A stretch of DNA of 64,000 nucleotides. Source: Coemansia sp. RSA 1804 (lineage: Eukaryota; Kickxellomycota; Kickxellomycetes; Kickxellales; Kickxellaceae). Positions 39,422 to 50,726 of the stretch are shown in pieces. Each line of letters starts with the position of its first letter. Position 1 is the stretch's first letter. A model generated the notes under the pieces. The model saw only the letters and a list, made by a program, of their open reading frames with translations, searched no databases and was not told where the DNA came from. The DNA lies in NCBI GenBank assembly GCA_027578815.1, contig JANBTH010000004.1, forward strand, positions 29,867 through 93,866, given 5' to 3'. The position numbers and the translations under genes are program-made.

Positions 39422-40972
39422 GCTTGCTCTATCTTTTGTATGCCGCTAAATCTCACTCTACTCTTCCTTTTTCCGTGAAATGTTGCCACCCCGTTATATG
39501 ATAATAGAAGAAAAATTATAATAATAACTAAAGCTTTTCTAAATAATGAAAAATTGTATATAAAGATGAAATATAAGCAGAAAAGGACGAAGGAAAAACA
39601 CTAATAATCCCAAGTAACTGCTTTTTTTGTTTTTAAACTCCTCCCTTTTCCTGCTTTCTCTTTAGCTGTAAACGCTCCTAGAATAAAAACAAGGCCCCAA
39701 AAATATGAGAACAGAAAAAACAGGGCATCTTGGCCATTATATTGTTTACGACCTCAATAATAATAATAATAATAATCCATCACCGGGACTAGAGAATAAA
39801 AAAGTAATTCTTGAGCAGTAAATACATCAGGACATGATAACCATCGCTGGACTTGTTCCTCTTTTCTTTTCTTTTTTGTGCTTAGGAAGGAGTTAGTTTG
39901 TCGAGTGGAATAAAAGTATATGCGCCTCCATCGCATGGTAGTTTTCGTAACTCACATCACAGTGCAGACAGAACCATCGTCCGCCGCAACCGCTGTTGTT
40001 ACAGTATGCTAGCGTTTTGGTTTCTCGTGTTGCAGTCATTGCACTATTCCAGCTATTCTCTATGATTGATATACTCCCTATGTGTAGGAAAGTAAGGAAA
40101 TGTGCAGGCTGCTGACAATTCTACGCTCAAATGAGTACAAATACACTTTTATTACTTTTGTTTCTTAAACAAAAAATGAACAAATCTAAATAGATAAAAG
40201 AAAAAAGAATAGAAAAGAGAGAGCAACTATCCGCATAATTTTCTTTTTAAACATATCCGCACATTAATAAACCTATCTTTTTCTTGCGGAATTGCATTTT
40301 TTACATGTTCAAACATCATGCATCGTACTCTATTTGAAAGAAGAAAAAAAGCAATATGCATGACTATATTGTCTTTATTTTGCAAGCGAAAAAGAGGGAT
40401 AAATTTGTACTCCCAAATGACTTGCATTCATATTCGTCACTCTGTTTTACTATAATTATCCTTTTTTCTCATCTCACAACTCAAAATAGACAAAAAAGGA
40501 AAATGGGACAAATGATGTGTAAAAAGTGGGATTCACGAGAACTACTACTACGGCTCGCCTTCCTCTTGTATAATTGCGCCAATTGAGTAATTACAGTTCA
40601 CTTTTTTATTTCATAAAATAACAAAGCGCTTGATTATTATCAATCGATCAGACATGCTGGGTTTGTATTTAGAGCCAAGACTATCTCATGGTTTGGAGGC
40701 ATGGAGATAGACATTAAAGTCAACGAGAAATAGAGTATTTTCTGTCCCTCTCTCCTGCCTAATTCATTATTTTCTGTTTTCAAAGGTTAATAAGGAATAG
40801 CATGCAATAGACAATTGGCAACAAGGGAAAAAGTAAAAAAGAAATAAGGCGAAAGTTAAAAAGCGGCTAATAAAAAACAAAATCAAAAAGAGCATGTTGA
40901 GATATCTCAAACCTTGCTGTGGGTGGTGAAAAAGATACCCCTTTTCACATTTTTAGATAGCAAAAACGAAAC
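39422..40972. other. AT-rich gene-poor stretch
   Basis: It contains an AAT microsatellite (about 39756-39776). Short frames lack domain character. No RNA gene is recognised. Confidence 0.45.
39756..39776. repeat. ATA/AAT trinucleotide microsatellite
   Basis: Seven tandem AAT units in intergenic DNA. Confidence 0.85.
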
Positions 40973-41128
40973 TCAGCGTTCATGGTAGTGCTGTGACTCA
41001 ACGTGGACGTTGTAAGCATCGAGATTGTCGTATATTGCACCGCAGTAGAAGCACACAAATGCCTGCTCTCTGTGCAACCGTCCACGGATCTTTGCAACGA
41101 CGGAATGGTAAGCACACCCGAATGACAT
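40973..41128 (-). CDS. 51-residue single C2H2 zinc-finger protein
   Basis: From the ATG at 41128 the frame encodes 51 residues, starting MSFGCAYHSVVAKIRGRLHR. One perfect C2H2 finger follows: Cys26-x2-Cys29-x12-His42-x4-His47 (FVCFYCGAIYDNLDAYNVH), and the product ends YHER. Its codon use differs from the AT-rich flanks. The frame runs upstream to 41257 without a stop, so an upstream start or exon is possible, but that extension is low in complexity and AT-rich. The finger is the whole protein apart from a basic N-terminus, which suggests DNA, RNA or protein binding. The polyQ zinc-finger gene 1.6 kb away has a similar finger on the same strand. I cannot name a family. Confidence 0.55.
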   Translation of the reverse strand: MSFGCAYHSVVAKIRGRLHREQAFVCFYCGAIYDNLDAYNVHVESQHYHER

Positions 41129-43455
41129 TGTTTTATATGGTTTATGTTTCTGGCTACAAGAAAGTACGTAAAGGACTGACGTTCTACAGTACGCGTATTC
41201 AGCAAGTTCGCAAAGGAAAAATAGGAAATGTTGGTGAGAAAAAAGATAAAAAAACAAGGAACTCGAGAGATCGTTAAAGTAAGGAGAAAGAAAAAAAAGG
41301 TACTGTCTCTTACAAAAATAACAGAAAAAGGAAGGGCGAGATGTGGCTTGGTACTTTGGTCTCTTTTATTCTATTTCGAGTCGTTTCTCTTATTCCTTTT
41401 TCTTCCTCTTGATTACTCTGGACTGCAATGGTAAATTGAGCAAGTGGAAATAAAACGAAAAAAACGGCCTGTTCAAAAATGGAAGGTGCTCAATGTAATG
41501 TGGTTAGTGAGGAAAATGCACGAGTGCCACAGGAGTCCAAGTTGGCTTTATATATTGTCCCGCCTGCTCGCCGATTGAGCAACCCAAGCTTCAAGCCATG
41601 CGTGCGTTCTCTCTTTTTTGGCTTTCTTTGGGGAGGATGGGTAAGGCAATGCAAAAAATAGAGATCAAGCAGGCAACAAAACGCCTCCTTTTTTTTCTCT
41701 GTTACCTCTGCATTATTTTGAAACGAGCATGCAACAAGAACTAAAAAAATCTACGACGATGACTGCTGGCACACACACCTTTCTTTTGGACGCTGCACAA
41801 TATCTCTTTTACACATATTACCATTTTTGGTCAATTATTTGCTATGCGGAATTCAACACATACACATAGCTTGGTTTCTTGCCTGCCTCGTTATACATTT
41901 GAAAGCCTCTCGATGGTGACAATGTTTCTCCTTCTCTGCCACATTTATTGGGGGGTGTTTTTTTTGCTTTTGATCCGTGAAAAATGACATGTCAATCAAA
42001 GGTATTATTTTTCATATTGCAAGTGTTTCATGTTTGCCCTTGTTTCTTTAACCAGCTCCATGAATCTTTTTCTTGATAAAAGAAGAAACATGCGAATAAT
42101 GGAGTTGTTGAGGATCCGCATGTTGTAAGACAAATGATCCAATCCTGATCAAGCATGAATTCATTTTGGTGACAGCATGCCAGCAGTTGTGTTCAGCAAA
42201 CCACCCATCTCTCTTTTTTTTCTCACATCTTGTTCTCTACGCTGTGGCGAAACATGCGCTACAGCCATTGTTTTTTGGCTGTTGTTTGTGGTAATAATCA
42301 ACACCAACATTGTCAATGGTAACTACCCCTTGCTCTCTTTTTGGTCAAAAGAAATAATGTGACCCTCAAACCAGCAAGGGGCGTCCAATATTCTGTATTT
42401 GCATTTACAATTTCTGTTTTACGCCTGCCTGCATTTTCTTTTCTTCTACGCTGCAAGTCTTGCTTGTTGTTGAGGCTGCGGCTGTTGCTGTATTTGAGAT
42501 AAACAAATCCATGTTCCTGATCATAAAATTCGCCTGCTTTTGTGTTGCACGCATTAATGCATTCTTTTTTATTACCAGCCTCCTTTTTCCATTTCCTTTT
42601 TTCTTTACGTGCAGCAGGCCAGCGCATGTGTCTATTCAATAAAGAAAAACATAAACAATGAGCATTTGTGTGTTATTGTTTGTTTGTTTTTTGTCTTTTC
42701 ATACCTCTTCAAGTAATACAAGCACATGCTGTAAGTTGGTCCAATAACAAGTTGATTCCGTTCACGCTAAACGATCCACATTACAACTTTTTTCATCACT
42801 TTATGTGATCCCAAAAATCTTTGCATATTACAGTATGCATAAATGCAAAATGTTGTTAACAAAAAAGGAACTTCCATGGTACATATATCACTCGACTGCT
42901 TCGAATTGGGGAATCATCTTACTTCTTTAGTCATTCGCCCCCATCATTATTGCACATGGATTCTAGAGCAGACGCATTGATGGGATCAGCACAACAAAAA
43001 GAATGATTGATAATAGAACAGCCGCTATAATAGATAGTGTCCATGTTTCAAGTGTCAATGTATCACTAATACGCTCATCCTAATGTATTCACACCCCCTT
43101 GTTTCTGTTGTTCCCTCGTTTTTTTGTTGTAGTCAATTGTCACAACATGCCTTTAGCATCTTTTTATTCCTCAATGTCGTAATTCTCCCATGGTATTGTC
43201 TTTAGTTTTCTTGTTCACAAACCCCTGCTCAATTGTTGGTAAACAATCGACACGTCAATGTAGAAAACAGCGGTAAAAGAAAAAGAAAAGCATGGGTTAA
43301 CGATTGGACTACTTTTTGCTTCCCAAATTCTTATTGTTTGTATAGTGACATCCACATTTTTTGGCAATTATTTAGCTAGTCGGGTTTCAGATCTCTAGGC
43401 TTGTTTGATTCTAGCTATTACTGATCAAGTTAGATGTTTACCAAAATAAAAAAAA
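41129..43455. other. AT-rich gene-poor stretch of about 2.3 kb
   Basis: Short frames (for example plus 41479-41661 and 42177-42362) occur, but I can assign none. There is no RNA gene or mobile element I recognise. It borders the 3' end of the ABC transporter gene. Confidence 0.45.
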
Positions 43456-46400
43456 CTAGTGATTGGCAATGGCCAGTAGATGTTCAATCTCGCCAGACTT
43501 TTCGCACATTCCTCTAAAGATTCCGTCTCTTTTCTGTAGCAGGCTCTTTGGCGTGTCAAATTCTGCCACCTTGCCCTTGTCAAGCACAAGCACTCTGTCG
43601 TAATCAATGATAGTGCGCAGGCGATGAGCAATGCACAAAATAGTGGAATTGGCGAACTCGTAGCCACGGATTGTGCGCTGAAGTCGCTCATCGGTATCAA
43701 AATCGACGGATGCTGTTGCTTCATCCATGATAATCAGCTTGGATCTCCTTACAAGCGCGCGTGCCATTGCCACTAGCTGTCGCTGTCCAGCAGACAGACT
43801 GCGTCCGTTCTGTTCAATCCTGTCGTCCAAGCTACTGAATACCCCAGCCATCCTCTCTAGCAGCACCTCACCATTCTCGTCATTTGCAATTTCTACAATG
43901 CTAGTGCTTGCACTAGTAGCATGGCTGGTCTGCTCACGAGTCATGTGCACGCGGTTCAGTGCATCCCAGATAAGCTCATCAGGATACTCCTCAAATGGAT
44001 CAATGTTATAGCGTATTGTGCCATTGAATAGCACCGGATCTTGTGGAATAATGGTAATGTTGCGTCTTAGGTCATCCAGCCCGATCTTGGAAATGTTCAC
44101 GCCATCCAGCACAATCTGACCCTTAGTTGCTTCAACAAATCGCAAAAGTGCCAATGACATTGTGCTCTTTCCTGCGCCAGTACGCCCAACAATACCAACC
44201 TTTTCTCCATGGTGAACAGAGAATGAAATTCCATGCAGAACAGGCACGCCTGGGACATACTCTGCAACAAGGTTCTCAAACTCTACATTGCCTGTCTTGG
44301 GCCACAAAGCCGACGGTTTGTTTTCAGGCGCCGATTCTGATGGTGCCTCTTGATCCAGCTTTAGATATTGAACAACTCTTTCAACTGAAGTCATATTTCG
44401 CTCGTTATAAATATAACCATAAATTGTCCAGTTTGTTTCAGAAGAAAATGAGGATGCATATGTAAGCATAAATCCAGCCAAACCAGCATCAATCCAGTCG
44501 ATATTAAGCAGAATAAACAAATTGCAAATTAGCGTAAATGCCGCACTTATCGCATACATACGTATTTCCAACCATTCGTTGCCAAGGGTGTTCATAAACT
44601 CTAGTCTGTTGGCATTGCTAACTCTGTTTAAAACCTCCTTTACGTAGCAATTTTTCATGCCAAATGTGCAGATAGTTGACCTGCCATTGATTATTTCGCT
44701 AAATATGGAAATAACTGGCGACATGCTAGCCTTTCGAATTCGTTTGATTTCACGCATTGTCGCCAGGTAGTAATAAGCGATCAGAATACAAAAAGCAATT
44801 ATTGCTGCTGCTGGAAGCACGAATGGCGGAATCACTGACACAATAATTACAAGCGTTGTGGCTAGCGATACAAACCCGCTTAACCAACTTATAAGCAGAC
44901 TAATCGATCCTTGATCTATATTATCCATATCCCCAGAAAATCGACTGACTATCCGGCCAACTGGCGTTGAGTCAAAAAACTGAGGAGTGGCATGCATTAC
45001 TGAGCAAAGGAGTTTCTTATGAAGTGACTTTTCAGCACGAATGCCACCGTAGCAGGTAATATACATATCAAATATTTCCCAGAACGCACCAAGTGCTGAT
45101 ACAAACATGTAAATGCTGAGCCAATACGCTGGGCTGTTCTTAGTTGGCGTTGTATAAGCATCAGCACCGGTTACATAGATTGCCATGTTTGCTGCTGTAC
45201 CACCCATGGATCCAGAAAATAATAGCGATGAAGCAATGCCACCAGGTTTGTCACTTTCATTAGACGACACCCATAGCCTGATTGCATAGGTTTTCATTGT
45301 AGAAAATACTTCGGCAACAACCATTGCTGCTACAACAGTCGCCCAGTATGTGTTGCCGCCACAGATATCAATAAATGTTTTCCACACTTCAAATTTGACA
45401 CGACCCTCTTCACGCTCTTCTTCTTTGACTAAAATTCCCTGCAGAACTGTCAGATCAATGTTGGGATCAAGATTTTTCTGCTCAGCAATCTTTCTTAGAC
45501 GCTCTTCAGTGTACTCGTCTTCAGACTTTAAATTGAAAAGAGACTTTTTCAGGTCGGATGTTGTAGATTCTTCATTTGTTTCAATATTTTTGTCTTTACC
45601 ATCTTCTTCCTTATCTGCTGGCTGTTTATCTTTATCTGTACTTTTAGCCTTACCCTCCAGCTCCTTGAGAGCACTGGTAAGAACCCCTTGTGCCTTTAGA
45701 TCCTGTGGAGCTCCTTTTAGAACAATACGACCCTTGTTCATCATAACCATAAAGTCAGCATAGGGCAGACACATTGGAACATGGTGAGTGATCAGAACTC
45801 GGGTGCGCCCCTGCATCAGCTTGGTTTTGCTTAGCAAACACTCCATCAGAATATGCTTGCCTGTGTGTGCATCAACAGCTGACAGACAATCGTCAATTAG
45901 CAGAATACGACGATGTGAGTACACAGCACGTGCCAGTGCAACTCTTTGCTTTTGTCCACCAGAAAGCGTCACACCGCGTTCACCAATCTCAGTCCTGTCA
46001 CCAGCTGGGAATATGCGCAGATCTGGCTTCAACGCACAGACACGCAGAACTTCCTCATATCTTTCCTTTTCATATTTCTCTCCAAAAAGAATGTTTTCAC
46101 GGAAAGTGGCATTGCGCAGCCATGTTTCTTGTCCAACATATGCAATATCATGAGGCACAAGCTCTTCATTAGAAATGTCAACAATATCCTTATACTTGCT
46201 TCCATCTGCTGCTGCTGCTGTTGTTGCTACTCTTGAGTCAACTGTTGGCACCATTATGTTGCCATGAACAAGTGTCATCTCACCAATAAGTGCAGAGAGA
46301 AGTGACGATTTGCCACTTCCAGTAGGTCCAGCAATGATTGAAAATTCACCGATTGGAAACTGTATATCAATGTTTTTGAGAGAAAATGGTTGCATTTCAT

Positions 46401-48732
46401 TTAGTTGGGCCAACGAAGCAGCCGATCCATTAGCAGTTAATGCAGCTTGTGCTAATGATAATTTTCTTGAAAGAAGTGGTGTCTGTTCCGAGACTGGACC
46501 ATTATCTGTATCTGTAGTCACAACATTTCTATTTGCTGTATTTTGGTCATAATATTTATCTTTTTGTTCTGGCGTAATCCACTCCAAGTCAGCATTCTTA
46601 AAACCCAGCGTATTACCAGTATCCAATAAAACACGCTTTTCTAGGTTTTGTGTTTCTGGGCTGCCTAGATAAGTATTGATGCGGTCGGCAGAGACAAATA
46701 CATCTGCAATACTCGAAAAAGAGTTCTTTGCGCGCATAATGGTGTAGTAGACTGTTCGGTAGACTGTCAGAGATGTAAATGCAATTTCTGCTGTTAGCTT
46801 GTTGCCAAACACAATGGTGTACAGATACAGGATAAATACAAACACGGCTACTGGTGTAAGCTCAGACATTATTGATGACACGACCCTCCATGAAAATATC
46901 TTCCATGCGTAGTTCAATTGAATGTTGTGCTGCTCAGCAATATTCTGCATAAAACGAGTCTCCCAACCAAACAGCTTGACTGCCTTGATGCCTTGTAAAA
47001 CTTCTGTTATCATTGATATACGCCTATCACTTATGCGTCTCTGGGCCTTGTAGAGTTTGATTACACGATTGATAATCATCTTTGATAATGGAATGTACAA
47101 AACCTCAACCATTAACCCAATTAGTGCAGCGACACCTAAAAGTTGGTAAATGTAGTAAATGCCAATTCCCAATGTTAATGGTAGATTAAGAACCCTATCC
47201 ACTTGAAAAATAATGTTGGAAACATTCGACGCATCAATATTAACAAGATTCACAATATTGCCTTCATCATCAGTTGCTTTGGATTCATCATCTGTTTCCT
47301 CCTCATCAGTATTTCTCAAAGATTCTTTGCTGTAGCGGCGCAATGCTTTTACTGCTAGCTCACCATTAAGAATACCTGTGATGCGCATTGAGATGCTAGA
47401 TTTAATCCACAAAATCTGTGTGCTAAGTACCGAATCAAGGTTGGCAAAAAAGAAAAGACCGAATACGTAAAGATAGGCACCACGCAGAGTGCCTGATACT
47501 TTTGCATCACTTGGATTCTCAATGTAACGCAGAATATGTTGCATAAAGAATGGTGGTGCAAAGTCAAACAATCTGGTTATAATTGTGCAGAAAATTGCTA
47601 ACAATGACTCTGAAATGAATGTCAGTATAATTGCTATTAGCATGGGGCGCCCTTTCTTTCGGTGGAGAAGATAGTTCTTCCAATTGGAAATTGACGCATC
47701 TTCGTCATTGAATCTATACATGTCTTTGTTTTCTAATTTTGTTGTCACGCCTCTGCGGAAGATTTCTGTAGACCATGAAAACAGCAGCCGGCTAAGTATG
47801 GATGATCCGGACTTTGGCGCATCAACAAGATAGCATTCATTCAGATTGTTCTTGTACGCAAATGGCGTAGACTCGTCAATCGAAGCATCGTAATATTTGT
47901 CATCGGCTTCCATGTTTAAAGAAGAAGAAACAATAGGACGAAGAAAGATAACGTGTCGTTGAACCATTGCCAGCACTATAACCATAGCCAGATTTAGCAC
48001 TGTGTTGCCAATCAAAAAGTTCGACTGCAATGCTGCACTGCGACCAAAGATGGGCACAGAACCATTTTTAATTGTAAAAAAGGAAAAGTAGACTTCGCCA
48101 AGATTGCATGCAAACTGTGAAAGAACCGACATTGCAATGGGCCATGGAAAAAGACCCATGTATAAAGTTCTATCGCTTTTCAAAAAGACAAGAGTGCTGT
48201 ACAAAGCTAGAGCCGTAGCAAAGGCTACACTTTGCAATGATGTAAACAAGTACGTGGAATTCTGAGAATCAGAATGCTGGTGCCAAAAGTACAGCAAACC
48301 TACTTGAACAAAAAGCGCAATTATTCCAACAATGCCCATACGTAGTCTGTTGTCAATGACAATAGTTGCGCCTGGCGGACAACGAATAGGCAGCTTTCTG
48401 TTGCCAATGCCCAGACGAAACAAAGACGCATTTCCGTCTGTTGCATACACCGAGTCCTCATCTGGAACATTAAAGAAAGCAAGACATAGCGCTAGCGTAG
48501 CTGCTGCTATACCAGACACAAGCAGAAGAATAGTTGGCCAAAGAAAGCCTACACGGAAGCAGTCATTGCTAATTGACCACGACCAGTCTGAAGAAGCACT
48601 GCATAAATAGATGCGATTGTTTGCATCTAGAAACAATGGCACATGCAATGAAAGCAGGTAAAAGCTAATTGTAGCTACGCAGCTTGATGCAGCAAGAATA
48701 AAACCTTTTATTAGCCCTGAATGTTGACGCAT
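43456..48732 (-). CDS. ABCC-family (MRP/Ycf1-like) full ABC transporter
   Basis: The 1758-residue protein has an extra N-terminal membrane domain (TMD0, about 1-260), TMD1 (about 360-700), NBD1, TMD2 (about 1090-1420) and NBD2. NBD1 carries Walker A GPTGSGKSS (about 803), signature LSGGQKQRVALARA (about 921) and Walker B LLIDDCLSAVDAHTG, with Asp in place of the catalytic Glu, as is normal for ABCC NBD1. NBD2 carries Walker A GRTGAGKST (about 1513), signature LSAGQRQ (about 1643), Walker B IIMDEATASVDFDTD with the catalytic Glu, and the H-loop AHRLRTIIDYDRVLVL. Such transporters export glutathione, glucuronide or bile-type conjugates and drugs, often into the vacuole or across the plasma membrane. 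Which membrane or substrate applies here is not shown. The linker after NBD1 is acidic/Lys-rich. Third positions are less GC-rich than in most neighbours. Confidence 0.93.
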   Translation of the reverse strand: MRQHSGLIKGFILAASSCVATISFYLLSLHVPLFLDANNRIYLCSASSDWSWSISNDCFRVGFLWPTILLLVSGIAAATLALCLAFFNVPDEDSVYATDGNASLFRLGIGNRKLPIRCPPGATIVIDNRLRMGIVGIIALFVQVGLLYFWHQHSDSQNSTYLFTSLQSVAFATALALYSTLVFLKSDRTLYMGLFPWPIAMSVLSQFACNLGEVYFSFFTIKNGSVPIFGRSAALQSNFLIGNTVLNLAMVIVLAMVQRHVIFLRPIVSSSLNMEADDKYYDASIDESTPFAYKNNLNECYLVDAPKSGSSILSRLLFSWSTEIFRRGVTTKLENKDMYRFNDEDASISNWKNYLLHRKKGRPMLIAIILTFISESLLAIFCTIITRLFDFAPPFFMQHILRYIENPSDAKVSGTLRGAYLYVFGLFFFANLDSVLSTQILWIKSSISMRITGILNGELAVKALRRYSKESLRNTDEEETDDESKATDDEGNIVNLVNIDASNVSNIIFQVDRVLNLPLTLGIGIYYIYQLLGVAALIGLMVEVLYIPLSKMIINRVIKLYKAQRRISDRRISMITEVLQGIKAVKLFGWETRFMQNIAEQHNIQLNYAWKIFSWRVVSSIMSELTPVAVFVFILYLYTIVFGNKLTAEIAFTSLTVYRTVYYTIMRAKNSFSSIADVFVSADRINTYLGSPETQNLEKRVLLDTGNTLGFKNADLEWITPEQKDKYYDQNTANRNVVTTDTDNGPVSEQTPLLSRKLSLAQAALTANGSAASLAQLNEMQPFSLKNIDIQFPIGEFSIIAGPTGSGKSSLLSALIGEMTLVHGNIMVPTVDSRVATTAAAADGSKYKDIVDISNEELVPHDIAYVGQETWLRNATFRENILFGEKYEKERYEEVLRVCALKPDLRIFPAGDRTEIGERGVTLSGGQKQRVALARAVYSHRRILLIDDCLSAVDAHTGKHILMECLLSKTKLMQGRTRVLITHHVPMCLPYADFMVMMNKGRIVLKGAPQDLKAQGVLTSALKELEGKAKSTDKDKQPADKEEDGKDKNIETNEESTTSDLKKSLFNLKSEDEYTEERLRKIAEQKNLDPNIDLTVLQGILVKEEEREEGRVKFEVWKTFIDICGGNTYWATVVAAMVVAEVFSTMKTYAIRLWVSSNESDKPGGIASSLLFSGSMGGTAANMAIYVTGADAYTTPTKNSPAYWLSIYMFVSALGAFWEIFDMYITCYGGIRAEKSLHKKLLCSVMHATPQFFDSTPVGRIVSRFSGDMDNIDQGSISLLISWLSGFVSLATTLVIIVSVIPPFVLPAAAIIAFCILIAYYYLATMREIKRIRKASMSPVISIFSEIINGRSTICTFGMKNCYVKEVLNRVSNANRLEFMNTLGNEWLEIRMYAISAAFTLICNLFILLNIDWIDAGLAGFMLTYASSFSSETNWTIYGYIYNERNMTSVERVVQYLKLDQEAPSESAPENKPSALWPKTGNVEFENLVAEYVPGVPVLHGISFSVHHGEKVGIVGRTGAGKSTMSLALLRFVEATKGQIVLDGVNISKIGLDDLRRNITIIPQDPVLFNGTIRYNIDPFEEYPDELIWDALNRVHMTREQTSHATSASTSIVEIANDENGEVLLERMAGVFSSLDDRIEQNGRSLSAGQRQLVAMARALVRRSKLIIMDEATASVDFDTDERLQRTIRGYEFANSTILCIAHRLRTIIDYDRVLVLDKGKVAEFDTPKSLLQKRDGIFRGMCEKSGEIEHLLAIANH

Positions 48733-49466
48733 GATAATAATAATTTTAAAAACATAAAAGTGTATAATAATGTTAATGTGGCTAGAAACATTTGGAAATG
48801 ATGAAGATAGATTCCTCTTGGCAGTTATTTATAGCAAGGCATACTAACAATATAATTTTTTGTGTTATTTTTTCATACAGATGATAGAGAAAGGCGAATC
48901 TTTTTTGTGGTGTTTTCTTTTTAGCCTTTGAAGCTTAAATGTAATTAGATAGCGTATACCGAAAACAATGTTCCAATGTTTAAAGTGTATGTGTGCTGCG
49001 GTAGTTAGCCGCAGCGGAATTGTCTGGTAAGGGGTTTCTTTTTATATTGGTTTGCAAGGAAACAAAGGAAGTGGTTATCCCAACTCTTTCTTCTTCTGGA
49101 GACTGTTGGCCCACTGAATATCTGCCAAAGAATCTTTATAAAGAAAAGTACTTGATGCAACAATTAGCCCTGCTTTTTTTGTAAATTAGGCTTAAAGCTT
49201 CTAAAAGGTAATTTGCTGTTTCCACATAAAAGGATAAAATAAACGAGCATAATTAGCACACAAAATTCGTATATGTGCTATGTGATCAGGTGATACATGT
49301 TGGAATGTGACTTTAGCTTTATTCATTGCTAAGATAGCTGACAAGAAATTTGTATGTAAAGGTTTGGGGTTCTCTTTTTTTTTTCTCTTTTTTCTTTTCT
49401 CAAAGTTTTTAACTAGTCTATTTTTTCTTATTAAAAGAGATATTATACTATTTGGCTTATTTAAAA
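48733..49466. other. Divergent promoter region between the ABC transporter and the F-box-like gene
   Basis: AT-rich 734 bases between head-to-head genes. I see no additional gene and no conserved element. Confidence 0.5.
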
Positions 49467-50447
49467 ATGTCAACCATTTCGGACCTGGTTGGCAAACTGC
49501 CTCCGGTAATTACTGGAAATATTATTCGTAATCTAAGACAGGATGGTGCAGACGTTAAGCAGGTGCTGCAGGTTAACAAGGCGTGGAGGGCTGCGTTTAT
49601 GAAGGCAATGTGCAACAGAATAGAGATACAGCAGCAGTGGAGAGAAGGACGCTTTAATTGTAGATACACCGTTGGAAAGGATTGCGTTGATGCATATATG
49701 CCTAGCAACTATGGTCTGGTCAAGCAAGTCAAACTAGAGATTGAGCTTAATAGCTTGCTTCTTGGCTATGCGCTCGTGTCTCTCAAAGACGAGCCCTTTA
49801 GTTCGTTTATGTTTCCAATGGCCTATATGATGGATATCTGCATCGTTGTTTGTCCGTGCTCCCAGGAAATTAACGCGGAGGAGGCGAACAAGCAGATATC
49901 CGAGTTTGCCGCATTTTTCAAACAGCTGTGTCCAAATATCAATTCAAAGAGAGCATACTCCTTTATTTTTGGTAATGAAATTGATTCAGCTACACTCGAG
50001 TTTAAGGATACGCTTATCAAGAAGCTGTATGAGGGTGCTGAGCTGAGACATCAAGCTGAATATAAGCAAAATGATGATTTAAACCCAGAGCGTGCATCTT
50101 ATTCGCTTCTTAAGAAGGAAACAGTGTCCAATTCTAGTGATAGTTCAAAAAATGATTCTGAACCACAAGAGAACGACAGTGAAGATCTTGAAAAGGACTT
50201 GAAATTAAAGCCCGGATCACAATATGAGTTTGACGTTATAGAGTATGACGAGAAAAAGAAGGCATATCTTGTTGCAATGAACACCGGCGTTAGGTGCATT
50301 TGTTGCCGCAAGTATTGCTATGTAAAGGATATGCCCAAAGGCACTTCAATCAGCTTATCCGATATTATTGGAAAGCCATTCATGGAGAAGATAACTGGCA
50401 AAAGATGTTCTAACCGCGCTTTGCCAGACAACGACAGCGAAAAGTAA
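49467..50447 (+). CDS. F-box-like protein, Kickxellales-type, unknown substrate
   Basis: The protein has 326 residues from the ATG at 49467 (MSTISDLVGKLPPVITGNII). Its N-terminal 45 residues (LPPVITGNIIRNLRQDGADV, QVNKAWRAAFM) match the helical pattern of a degenerate F-box. The middle is rich in aliphatic and aromatic residues. An acidic Ser/Lys-rich segment (about 205-255) precedes a C-terminal part with a cysteine cluster (RCICCRKYCYVKDMP). F-box proteins link substrates to SCF ubiquitin ligases, but the substrate is unknown here. An upstream non-ATG codon in frame exists but is not preferred. A second F-box/LRR protein is at 56964-58661, fitting the expansion of this type in Kickxellales (inference from family style, not a search). 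Confidence 0.6.
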   Translation: MSTISDLVGKLPPVITGNIIRNLRQDGADVKQVLQVNKAWRAAFMKAMCNRIEIQQQWREGRFNCRYTVGKDCVDAYMPSNYGLVKQVKLEIELNSLLLGYALVSLKDEPFSSFMFPMAYMMDICIVVCPCSQEINAEEANKQISEFAAFFKQLCPNINSKRAYSFIFGNEIDSATLEFKDTLIKKLYEGAELRHQAEYKQNDDLNPERASYSLLKKETVSNSSDSSKNDSEPQENDSEDLEKDLKLKPGSQYEFDVIEYDEKKKAYLVAMNTGVRCICCRKYCYVKDMPKGTSISLSDIIGKPFMEKITGKRCSNRALPDNDSEK

Positions 50448-50726
50448 GCGTCGCCTTGTCATTTTGTCAAGCAGTTAGGGCGGTTTTCTCACTCGATTAT
50501 ACGCATCGGTTCATTGGCTCGGCTCGTTGTCTTTTAATTCTGATGACTCGATCGTTACGTGGCCCATTTCCTTCTTTTTCATGTTGCTTACGTTTTTCTA
50601 TTGCAATCTTTATTTTTTATTTCCTTTTCACAGCAAATTTCATTTGAAGGTTAGTTTGATAGTTGTTTTTCTATTTCTTATTTAGAAACACAGTAAAGTG
50701 GACAGGCGTAAGAAAAAAGCCTTAGA

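Noticed and set aside
41479..41661. 60-codon plus-strand frame in the second AT-rich stretch
   Set aside because: A few residues look protein-like (SEENARVPQES), but the end is hydrophobic low complexity and no relative is recognised.
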